Shown here: piece by piece, positions 27,239 through 34,855 of the stretch
Numbering within the stretch: position 1 is the first letter of the stretch
Layout of the letters: each line of letters starts with the position of its first letter
Assembly: GCA_963820495.1 (NCBI GenBank)
Contig: CAWGAF010000001.1
Location: 248,001-312,000 of the forward strand
Direction of reading: 5' to 3'
Source: JBBIPA01 sp963820495
Lineage (GTDB): Bacteria; Chloroflexota; Dehalococcoidia; GIF9; UBA5629
DNA: 64,000 nucleotides
Program-made: the position numbers and the translations under genes
The notes under the pieces: model-generated
The model's database searches: none
Seen by the model: the letters and a program-made list of their open reading frames with translations, nothing else
Told to the model about the DNA's origin: nothing

Positions 27239-28194
27239 TCGACTCTAGCGCGTTGGAAGCCCTATTAGGGCTCTATATTCGTTGGCAGTAGCTGGCTTCC
27301 GCCCTAAAAGATTAGCGAGAGCCATCATATCAGCAAATACCTTGGCATTGCTTTTTATTATGTCATCTTTATGCGGCCACTTGACCCAAGTATCCTCCAT
27401 GCCCACTCTGACATGAAGACCCAAGAGCATTGCCATAGTTACCAGGTAAGAAGAAGCGCGCCCTGTCATACACACCATGATTACGGATTCTGGGTCAATT
27501 TGCCGTATTTGCCTAACCTGCCACAATAAGCTCTCGGCCGCGGCAAACTCATTGTTCATAGGAGTGCAGCCAGTAAAATAAGCGGGTAGCAGAATCCAGT
27601 ATAAGGGTTTCTTCAGAATGCCCGTATCTATGAGCCAGCTCTTAGCTCTGTCTAGATCGCCATCGGAATATATAGCAATCTCAGGTTTGACGCCATTTTC
27701 CTGCATCGCTTCGGCTTTGGCCTGCACCAGTTTTTTCGGCTCCATCCAAAAAAGATTTACTGGTGAAATCTCTACTAAGCCTTCCTTTAGCAGCTCTACT
27801 TCATCTTTGAAACTAGCCAACATGATACAGCCATCTACTATCACCTTGTCACCATATTTTTTCTTAACAGGGTCAATAATAAGGTGCAGCTTATGTAGAT
27901 ATTCATCCTTGTCCACAAGTATGGCGCCATCGTCACGGCGCGCGTGAAGGTGTATACTGGTAGCCCCCGCCTCTATGCATTCCATAGCCTCTTTTCTGAT
28001 CTCGTCTGGTGAGTAGGGTATATTGGGATTTATCGCCTTCATGAGCAGAGCCCCTGTTACTGCCGCCTTTATAACTACTGTCTCTGGTATTTTCCATTTC
28101 GGTTGTATTCTTTGATCCACGCCAACCTGAGGATCCCAAAAATCTGTCGGAGGATACCGCGTAGGAATATCATCAAACTTAGTGACCATCTTTT
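27239..28194. repeat. 956-bp apparently perfect direct repeat, copy B (partner 4242-5197)
   Basis: Same block as 4242-5197 in the same orientation, bounded by unrelated sequence. No terminal inverted repeats or target duplications flank it, so it is not an ordinary insertion sequence. Confidence 0.9.
27245..28189 (-). CDS. BKACE (DUF849) beta-keto acid cleavage enzyme, copy 2
   Basis: Encodes a protein identical to that of 4248-5192, including the SIHLHARRDDG metal site. Its ribosome site (AAAGGAGAAG) differs from the first copy because the repeat ends five bases before the ATG. It lies between the PreA-like and FrdA-like genes, all leftward, separated by 250-330 bases. Absence of any difference implies a very recent duplication, ongoing gene conversion or an assembly error. 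Confidence 0.88.
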   Translation of the reverse strand: MVTKFDDIPTRYPPTDFWDPQVGVDQRIQPKWKIPETVVIKAAVTGALLMKAINPNIPYSPDEIRKEAMECIEAGATSIHLHARRDDGAILVDKDEYLHKLHLIIDPVKKKYGDKVIVDGCIMLASFKDEVELLKEGLVEISPVNLFWMEPKKLVQAKAEAMQENGVKPEIAIYSDGDLDRAKSWLIDTGILKKPLYWILLPAYFTGCTPMNNEFAAAESLLWQVRQIRQIDPESVIMVCMTGRASSYLVTMAMLLGLHVRVGMEDTWVKWPHKDDIIKSNAKVFADMMALANLLGRKPATANEYRALIGLPTR

Positions 28195-28463
28195 ACTTCT
28201 CCTTTATATTATTTTTACATACCATGAAATAGTGTCAGCTAATATTTATTGCATACTCGTGTTTACTAGTTGAGATGGAAGCTAGCCCAATTACCCCTAA
28301 TTCTCTGTGCCATAACCCATCTCCTTATTGACCATAGTACATCATAGTATTCTTAATACAAACAACTTCTAACATTACTGCCATATATCTTTTATCTCAA
28401 TTGACCACCACAGAACATATCCAAAAGCATTCGGAGAAATGCTCTTTAGCCATTAAGCAAAAA

Positions 28464-29879
28464 CTAAGCTAATGAATATCCTCCTACCTCCTTCTTCTTG
28501 AAACTCTTTACCATTCCTTCCCCATCCCATACTATTTCCCCTGTTCTCTTGTCTTCTAGCCAAAGTGCGCCAGGATTTTCTGGACATATTCCAATGCACA
28601 TACCACAACCCATACAAAGTTTCTCATCTATATTTAGTGTTTTCTTCTCATGGTCAACTTTAATTACTCCATATAGGCATGTATCATCGCATACGTCACA
28701 TAAAGTGCATTTCTCCTTATCAAACCTCGGAACTACAGGAGACGGGCTTTTACCACCTGTGAGTATATATTTATATTCCTTACCTTTCTCAACAGGCTGC
28801 ATCTTGTAACCATACTTTTCTTCCCACTCAGACCGGAGACATGATGCATCCTCTAGCAGCTTACCTCGGAATTGGTCTATTCTTGTATAGCCGTGTCTCC
28901 TCATCCAATCCTCTAAGCCTTCAAGTAATTCCTTGTATATTCTATGACCTTTGTAATAAGCGCCACTAGTTACCTGAACTGCACTACATCCCAGCAATAA
29001 ATATTGAATGACATCACTCGGCTTATAAACGCCTGCACCTCCTATGACAGGGACATCAACGGCTCTTAAAACATAAGACAACCTATTAAGGCTTAGCGGT
29101 ACCATAGTTGGGCCAGCTATATACATCAATTCTCCAGGGGTACCATAAACCTCTTCTTTTTCTATATCGATAAATATACCTGTTGATGGCAATATATTGT
29201 GGCCAGAAATAAAGTCAAGGCCTTCCTCTACCCAAACCTTAGCACAAAGAGCCACTGGATTATGGAAAAGAGATAACTTTGCTCCAATTGGCACCTTGGT
29301 AACATCCTTTACTTTTCTAATGATGTTCTTTGCATATTCCATATCTTGCCATAGTTCCTCTGAAGCAAGAACGGGACGTTCTCCTTTACCAAGGACTGTT
29401 TTGCAGGCTGGACAAGATGCATCCAATTCAATAGCGTCGGAACCAGCATCTTCCAACATCTTCGCTATGCGCGCCCAATCTCTTGGTGCATCATCGGATT
29501 CGCCAAGATCAACTACACTATTTATTAGTGGCACTCCTGCATCATGGCAGATCTTATACCACTTGGGAACAGCTTTTTCCAGTAATTTTGTAAGGTTTTC
29601 TTCTTCCGTAAAATACCCTGCGTGAAGTAACCATGCCCCCTTGTATTCAGGCCCAAATCTATCGAGAGGAAATGCCCAAGGTTTGCTTGTGACCAATACT
29701 GGTGGAAGTGTATTTAGATGGCCAATTGACTTCGTGATAATTCCTCCAATGCCATTCTCAATACATCTTCTGATGGTGAGCTCGTCCGATGCTACCTCCG
29801 ATGACCCTGGGAGTAGAGGATTCCTTAAAACTATTGAGCCCTTTTTTGTTTTGATTTCGACACTTAAATCTATTGCCAT
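28464..29879 (-). CDS. PreA-like dihydropyrimidine/dihydroorotate dehydrogenase-type protein with ferredoxin tail
   Basis: A 471-residue protein. Residues 1-370 are a class 1 dihydroorotate dehydrogenase-like FMN barrel: RNPLLPGSSEVASD at the start, ELDASCPACK near residue 155 carrying the active-site-region Cys, and PVIGGAGVYKPSDV plus GCSAVQVTSG near 275-305 for FMN phosphate. Residues 390-440 hold two [4Fe-4S] motifs (CTLCDVCDDTC, CMGCGMCIGICP). This is the PreA layout; the PreT partner (GltD-like) could be supplied by the fusion at 23289. GGAGGT precedes the ATG. Substrate may be a pyrimidine or another cyclic compound. Confidence 0.85.
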   Translation of the reverse strand: MAIDLSVEIKTKKGSIVLRNPLLPGSSEVASDELTIRRCIENGIGGIITKSIGHLNTLPPVLVTSKPWAFPLDRFGPEYKGAWLLHAGYFTEEENLTKLLEKAVPKWYKICHDAGVPLINSVVDLGESDDAPRDWARIAKMLEDAGSDAIELDASCPACKTVLGKGERPVLASEELWQDMEYAKNIIRKVKDVTKVPIGAKLSLFHNPVALCAKVWVEEGLDFISGHNILPSTGIFIDIEKEEVYGTPGELMYIAGPTMVPLSLNRLSYVLRAVDVPVIGGAGVYKPSDVIQYLLLGCSAVQVTSGAYYKGHRIYKELLEGLEDWMRRHGYTRIDQFRGKLLEDASCLRSEWEEKYGYKMQPVEKGKEYKYILTGGKSPSPVVPRFDKEKCTLCDVCDDTCLYGVIKVDHEKKTLNIDEKLCMGCGMCIGICPENPGALWLEDKRTGEIVWDGEGMVKSFKKKEVGGYSLA

Positions 29880-30220
29880 ATTTATGACCTCCTTTTCTGT
29901 TTAATCGTACTCTCTGTTTGCGAATATAATTGCTTTGTGCTCAAATTAATAAAATAACAATAGCTACAATAGTAGAAAGATTCATTTTAATTCTTAATAT
30001 TAATTCCTAAGGTCTACAAAAAAATTCTTTTACGATATCATATTTTACATCAAATAGGCTAAGCAATATAATAAGTGATACAATTTGTGATATGATATAA
30101 GCAGTAAGTTTTAAAATAATTATAATATTTGATATACTAAGCCCAGCAATTATAGCATATATTGTCAAGTACTGGACTACCAAAACTGGCGAAAAATTCA
30201 TTTAGGCCAGTATAGCAACC
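29880..30220. other. AT-rich intergenic region
   Basis: About 340 very AT-rich bases between the leftward PreA-like gene and the rightward MarR gene. It should hold both divergent promoters. A 64-codon hydrophobic leftward frame (30007-30201) has no ribosome site and is probably chance. Confidence 0.5.
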
Positions 30221-30772
30221 ATGGAAAAGTCAAAAAGAATCAGTAACAAGCAGAAAAAGAAGATAGTGTCTCCACTTGATGATCCTGATATGGACCTTTG
30301 GGTACTGCTCGATCGGACAAGAGATGTCATATCAAAAGCCAGAGAAGTGGAATTAAACCAATATAAAATTTCACGGGTACAATCGACAGTTTTGTATGCA
30401 TTACTGAGCGAAAACAGAGGATTAACCATCAATGAGCTATCGAAATGGAACGTGAGGGAACCGAATTCTGTCTTAAGTCTAGTAAACAGGATGCAAAAGA
30501 ATGGTCTCGTAAAAAAAATACGAAACACTGATAATGACTTGATAAATATTATCGTGACCGAAAAAGGTCGAAAATTATATATGAATGCAACTAGGTTGTC
30601 GATTAAAACGACTTTCTCTATTCTTTCCGAAGAAGAAAAACAACAACTTTATTCTTATTTAATAAAGCTGCGGAGACAAGGACGAGAATTGCTGGGAATG
30701 GACTATAAACCCCCTATTTATACCTTAATTCAGACGGTGAATGTGTCAATCAGCAACAATGGGACACTTTAG
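30221..30772 (+). CDS. MarR family transcriptional regulator
   Basis: A 183-residue MarR-type winged-helix protein. After a basic N-terminal tail, DLWVLLDRTRDVISKARE forms the dimerisation helix. LTINELSKWNVREPNSVLSLVNRMQKNG gives the recognition helix in pieces, and KKIRNTDNDLINIIVTEKG is the wing. No ribosome site is evident before the ATG. It diverges from the PreA-like gene and may control the catabolic genes; MarR proteins usually respond to aromatic or phenolic ligands. This target assignment is inference. Confidence 0.8.
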   Translation: MEKSKRISNKQKKKIVSPLDDPDMDLWVLLDRTRDVISKAREVELNQYKISRVQSTVLYALLSENRGLTINELSKWNVREPNSVLSLVNRMQKNGLVKKIRNTDNDLINIIVTEKGRKLYMNATRLSIKTTFSILSEEEKQQLYSYLIKLRRQGRELLGMDYKPPIYTLIQTVNVSISNNGTL

Positions 30773-30933
30773 AACCGAACACTTTTAGTAGTCAATAGGA
30801 GTGAATAAGCTCCCTGACGGTCTACATTCATTGCACACTGCAAATCGCTGAATTGGGAGGTTTTGTGGTTTGTCCTTACTCTCAGTCATATTACCCTTCC
30901 CTTTGCACTCTTGTCCAAAATGTTTAATGCATC

Positions 30934-31236
30934 TTAATTATATTTAATCTGCTTATCTACTAATTCAGTTAGTAGCTTAAGTATTTCAGTACGTATTGGT
31001 GTTGTAGCGCTAATGATTGGTTGATTCTTCTGCTGTGTAACAGCATCACGATTACCATCCGTATGACACTTCTGGTATTGATTCTGCTCTCTCCCCACCA
31101 GTGATTGATCATGAGATGATGACTTAGGCATCATCTGTTGTATTAGCCAGTCTAACTTAACACCACAATTGCTACAAAACCTGTAACCGTAAGCAACTGG
31201 TGCCCTGCAATTAGGACAGAAATACATCCTCTGCAT
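30934..31236 (-). CDS. Zinc-ribbon protein of unknown function
   Basis: A roughly 100-residue protein. The ATG at 31236 is preferred because GGAGAGG lies nine bases upstream; an upstream ATG and GTG also exist. The N-terminus is a double-knuckle zinc ribbon (MYFCPNCRAPVAYGYRFCSNCG), and the rest is polar and probably disordered, ending in a short amphipathic helix. No function can be assigned. It lies just outside the IS1595-type element. Confidence 0.6.
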   Translation of the reverse strand: MQRMYFCPNCRAPVAYGYRFCSNCGVKLDWLIQQMMPKSSSHDQSLVGREQNQYQKCHTDGNRDAVTQQKNQPIISATTPIRTEILKLLTELVDKQIKYN

Positions 31237-31338
31237 AAGTGCCATCCTCTCCACTAAGGATCATAAGAACCATAACTCCTATGTTATCTATAACGAAATA
31301 TTATAATTAAAGTTTACAACTAAAATATTAATAAAGTA

Positions 31339-32196
31339 GGGTAAAGTCCCATTTTAGCCACTAAATTTATATCTATTTTCAATTAGGGATAAAACGCATT
31401 TGATTTTGTCCCTAATTTTAAGCCCTCTGTGATTATACCTCCAAACGTACTCCGCAAGGTAGAGATGTAGACGTTCCTTTCTGATCCCGCCTTTGGCTGT
31501 CAACATTCGTTTTAAGTAGCCCCAGAAACCTTCAAGCCCATTAATATGATTTCCTTGACCATCGCTATATTCTTGCTGCTCATGTTTTACCAAGCGGTGA
31601 ACATAACCTCTAGCAGCAACCCCAGTATAGCTCCTAAAAGTATCCGAACATACTATTGATCCAGTTATCACCCTCTGTTTGAGCAATGGTAACAGAGTAT
31701 CAGCTTCTACATTTGGAACTATTTCAGCCCATACCTGACCATTACGACACAGAATTCCAAAGACTGCTTGTTTGGTTGTGCCTCGACCTCGTTTAGCTCC
31801 TTTAGCACGAACATCTTTTCGTTTATTTCTCCAGCTGCCTCCCAGGTATGTCTCGTCTATCTCAACAATACCCTCAAATACCGGTGGAATGTTATGAGCC
31901 ATAGCTTCCCTTACCAGGGTTAAGGCTTTTAATACTTTCTTCCTATCCAGGTGGGCTTCCTCGGCTACCCTAGCAATACTCTGTCCTAGGAGAAACCACC
32001 TTAATAAGCGCTTCCATTCGGCACGTGAGAAATGCAAGGGCAACCGATTTGCATGCCATTCATATTTGCAAACTGTGCATTTCCACTTGCCACGTCTTAT
32101 AGCCCAACTCTTCTTATTTCCACATCGTGGACATTTCTGTAAATGTGCCATGCCACCATTCTCTCATATTTTGGTGGCTATTTTGGGACTTTACCC
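31339..32196 (-). mobile_element. Intact IS1595-family insertion sequence, 858 bp
   Basis: Terminal inverted repeats GGGTAAAGTCCC... (from 31339) and its complement (ending 32196) match over 23 bases except for the AT-rich positions TT/AA and T/A. The element is flanked by identical 8-bp sequences ATAAAGTA at 31331-31338 and 32197-32204, the target-duplication length expected for IS1595. It contains one transposase gene. The intact ends and duplication indicate a recent, probably active insertion. Confidence 0.95.
31354..32151 (-). CDS. IS1595-family transposase
   Basis: A 265-residue DDE-type transposase. It begins with a zinc ribbon (CPRCGNKKSWAI then KWKCTVCKYEW). The catalytic core follows: first Asp in VEIDETYLGG, second in VCSDTFRSY, and the final acidic residue in HINGLEGFWGYLKRM. 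It ends with YVWRYNHRG. Length and order match the family. It almost fills the element, with the stop 15 bases from the left end. Confidence 0.93.
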   Translation of the reverse strand: MAHLQKCPRCGNKKSWAIRRGKWKCTVCKYEWHANRLPLHFSRAEWKRLLRWFLLGQSIARVAEEAHLDRKKVLKALTLVREAMAHNIPPVFEGIVEIDETYLGGSWRNKRKDVRAKGAKRGRGTTKQAVFGILCRNGQVWAEIVPNVEADTLLPLLKQRVITGSIVCSDTFRSYTGVAARGYVHRLVKHEQQEYSDGQGNHINGLEGFWGYLKRMLTAKGGIRKERLHLYLAEYVWRYNHRGLKIRDKIKCVLSLIENRYKFSG

Positions 32197-32434
32197 ATAA
32201 AGTATTAACTTACAAGAACGCATACTTGTTCGAAGAAATATTTAGCGGCGATCAGGTAACAGAAGCCTCCTATGAACGAATAATGCAAGCCCTTTATTAT
32301 TTGCCTATTCAAATATTCTCAATATTCTACCCGCGGTTAAGACTTTACTCAGCCTCCTATTCGTGCCGCTATTTTAAGTGCACACGGTAACGTCAGACCC
32401 GGAGCCCCTTAACCTGCAAAAGGAGCGCAACTCT

Positions 32435-33514
32435 TCAAGAGCTCGCTAAGGCTTCTAGAAGGCGGCTCCGGCCTGAATTAATTAGCTCAGATGGTACATA
32501 CGGTCTACCTTCTTTTAGAACATGGTACACCACTTTAAGCAGCCACCTGGCCATTATTGTCTTGGCTACATTTGCTTTCTTAATTTTTCTAAGGGCTTCC
32601 AACCGTTGTTTTATTCCGGCATCCGCATAAGATGCTGGTACTACAGCCTCAATCAAAGCCCACCTTAGCCACCGATTTCCCTCCAAGATCATCTTTCCAT
32701 GGTAGGTCTTTCCTCCCGAAGAATGAGTAGACGGTACAAGACCGGCATAAGAAGATAACCTTGATGGTGATTTAAAACGACCAATGCCGTCTATTTCGGT
32801 GCTAATGAGTACCGCAAGTGTTTTACCTATTCCAGGAATAGTGTAAAGTAGCTGGGCATCTTTGTCTTTTTTGAATATCTCCTCAACCATTAGATTACTA
32901 GCTGATATCTCGCGGCTTAGCTGCTCTATAAGTCTCATAGACGATTCAAATATTCTTTTATCTTCTTCTACGGACCATTCCAGAGATTTTAGCCATGTCA
33001 CGCCGTTCTCACCTTTTCCTCTCTTAGAGAAAAGATTCTTAGGCTTTGTTTTTTCAACAGTAGAAGAGAGCAACCGGTTGTCTACCAGGTCGTTTACTTT
33101 ATTCTTGACTCTGGTCCGCATTGCTACCATGAAAGCCCTGTGTCTGATTACTTTTTGCTTGATCCGATTGTCAGCTTCTCTTAAATGAGCCTGGGGAATA
33201 AGATCAGCCTTTAATAATTGGGCCAGTGTTCGAGAGTCGATAGCATCGGTCTTGATTTTTGCGGAGGCAATAGCCTTTATCTTAAGTGGATGAGCCAGTA
33301 TGACCTCATCGACGAGGTTCTTAGCCAGCTCATATGTCTTGGACCAATTCCAGCATGATTCTATTACCATCTTGGTATTACGTCTGCCACCGATAAAAGA
33401 CTGAAATTCCTCCTTTTTGTGAACCAATTTCTTCGACTTTATTTCCCCCGTCTCGGAGTCAATCAATGTGGCGAAATCATATAGCTTGTGACAGTCCAAC
33501 CCAATATACTTCAT
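32435..33514 (-). CDS. IS110-family transposase
   Basis: A 359-residue IS110-type DEDD transposase. The N-terminal RuvC-like domain opens YIGLDCHKLYDFA with the first Asp, has VIESCWNW with the Glu, and KTDAIDSRTLAQLL with the paired Asps. The C-terminal Transposase_20 domain has LYTIPGIGKTLA and FKSPSRLSSYAGLVPS with the nucleophilic Ser region. AAGGAGAT precedes the ATG. IS110 elements lack classical inverted repeats and their ends could not be set; they encode a bridging RNA in the flanking non-coding DNA, which could lie in 32205-32434 or 33515-33638. Confidence 0.9.
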   Translation of the reverse strand: MKYIGLDCHKLYDFATLIDSETGEIKSKKLVHKKEEFQSFIGGRRNTKMVIESCWNWSKTYELAKNLVDEVILAHPLKIKAIASAKIKTDAIDSRTLAQLLKADLIPQAHLREADNRIKQKVIRHRAFMVAMRTRVKNKVNDLVDNRLLSSTVEKTKPKNLFSKRGKGENGVTWLKSLEWSVEEDKRIFESSMRLIEQLSREISASNLMVEEIFKKDKDAQLLYTIPGIGKTLAVLISTEIDGIGRFKSPSRLSSYAGLVPSTHSSGGKTYHGKMILEGNRWLRWALIEAVVPASYADAGIKQRLEALRKIKKANVAKTIMARWLLKVVYHVLKEGRPYVPSELINSGRSRLLEALASS

Positions 33515-33638
33515 TAAGCATCTCCTTTTTATGTATTTTAGTTTTCCAACCCAAACTGTACACTATAGTTTATGGAGGTGCATTATTCGTTCATGTTACC
33601 TGTTCCGTGTGATCTGATGCTTGTCGAAAGCTAGAGGC

Positions 33639-34370
33639 CTATTTTCTCCACAGATTGTCGTACCACTTGCGGTGTTCTTCACCAGCGACTTTACGATACT
33701 TTGCAGTCGTATTGAAGCTAGTATGGCCAAGATGTTCCTGAAGTAATCGAAGCGCATCACCCGTATCATCAGTTTTCATTGCGTGTACACTAAATGCATC
33801 CCTCAATCGGTGAGGACTAACTCCTCTCACCCCTCCTGTTTCTGGGTTTAGCAAAGGTGAAATCACAGCTCGCTGAGCACATTCTCTCACTATTTGCCAA
33901 GCTCGATGGCGGTTCAGTTTGAACAGTCGATTATCAATATGATGCTTTAACAGACTGCTTTGAACGTATTCTTCAATCAACTGGATAGAAGAGCTATCAA
34001 TTGGTAGCACTCTGATACGTCGATGTTCTTGAAAACGTTGTTTGGTTTCTCTTATTTGTTCACCGCACTCTGGACAGAATTGGTGTCTCCTGGCTAAACT
34101 GGCCTTGCATTTGGTACAAGTGAGCCTGAAACGAGTTTTAAGGTGTAAAATTGTAATAGTCCGACTCTCGAAGTCTATATCAGACAATTTGATAGCCAAG
34201 GCTTCTGAGATGCGACAGCCGAGATAGAATAGAAGCCTAACAAGCAATTTATCCCTCAGGCTTTTAGCAGCTTGTTCCATTAATTCAACATCATGAGGCT
34301 CTAGATAAGTCTTCATCGTAATACTGTCCTTATTGGAGTAAGCTCTAATTTGCGCAACAACAATCGTCAA
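33639..34370 (-). CDS. Short tyrosine recombinase with inserted zinc ribbon
   Basis: A 243-residue tyrosine recombinase reduced to the catalytic domain: Arg in LGCRISEALAIK, SPHRLRDAFSVHA with the H-x-x-R box, EHLGHTSFNTT and the nucleophile Tyr in AKYRKV. No N-terminal core-binding (SAM-like) domain is present. Between the first two catalytic boxes is a zinc ribbon (CTKCKASLARRHQFCPECG). Its start overlaps the previous gene by four bases, so that 142-residue HTH protein may supply target recognition. Confidence 0.85.
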   Translation of the reverse strand: MTIVVAQIRAYSNKDSITMKTYLEPHDVELMEQAAKSLRDKLLVRLLFYLGCRISEALAIKLSDIDFESRTITILHLKTRFRLTCTKCKASLARRHQFCPECGEQIRETKQRFQEHRRIRVLPIDSSSIQLIEEYVQSSLLKHHIDNRLFKLNRHRAWQIVRECAQRAVISPLLNPETGGVRGVSPHRLRDAFSVHAMKTDDTGDALRLLQEHLGHTSFNTTAKYRKVAGEEHRKWYDNLWRK

Positions 34371-34795
34371 TGTAGCTTTAGGATCAATTTCTCGGCAAGC
34401 AACCTAACTAGATTTCTCTTAAAATATCTGCTAGTGTGCTCTGGGCTTATGCCGAGCATTTTACCTGCTTCAGTGACTCCCTTACCCTGCCGTGTGAGGC
34501 TCGTAAACTGTTTTAACTTGGTTACACCAGCATGACCATTGAGTTCGTTTTCAATCTCCTGGAGGCATGTCATAGCCAACTCATGCAGCGCTCTTCCCCT
34601 TGGCACAATGCTGCTAGAATATTTTGTCTTAGCCAGATTTTCCAATGCAGCCAGTCTGCATAAAGGTGATCTTTGCAAAGTAATAGGATCGTCCAGATGT
34701 CTTAGGACAAAACGTGCTCGTTCATGCCATTCCTCTCGAGAAAAACGGCCACGCTTTAAATGCTGCCCTTTATTTAATCTTATTCCAGTTCCCAT
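34367..34795 (-). CDS. Helix-turn-helix protein coupled to the recombinase
   Basis: A 142-residue, largely helical protein of unknown family. A C-terminal HTH-like segment is visible (GVTEAGKMLGISPEHTSRYF then KRNLVRLLAEKL). Its stop overlaps the recombinase start as ATGA, so both are made together. It could act as a recombination directionality or DNA-docking partner for the recombinase, which lacks its own core-binding domain; this is inference. Confidence 0.6.
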   Translation of the reverse strand: MGTGIRLNKGQHLKRGRFSREEWHERARFVLRHLDDPITLQRSPLCRLAALENLAKTKYSSSIVPRGRALHELAMTCLQEIENELNGHAGVTKLKQFTSLTRQGKGVTEAGKMLGISPEHTSRYFKRNLVRLLAEKLILKLH

Positions 34796-34855
34796 AGTAT
34801 TTGACGATTTGTTTTTGTTTTTGACCTCATTTATTGTTTTTGGCTACAAAAACAA

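Noticed and set aside
30007..30201. 64-codon hydrophobic leftward frame
   Set aside because: AT-rich DNA produces hydrophobic codons by chance; no ribosome site.
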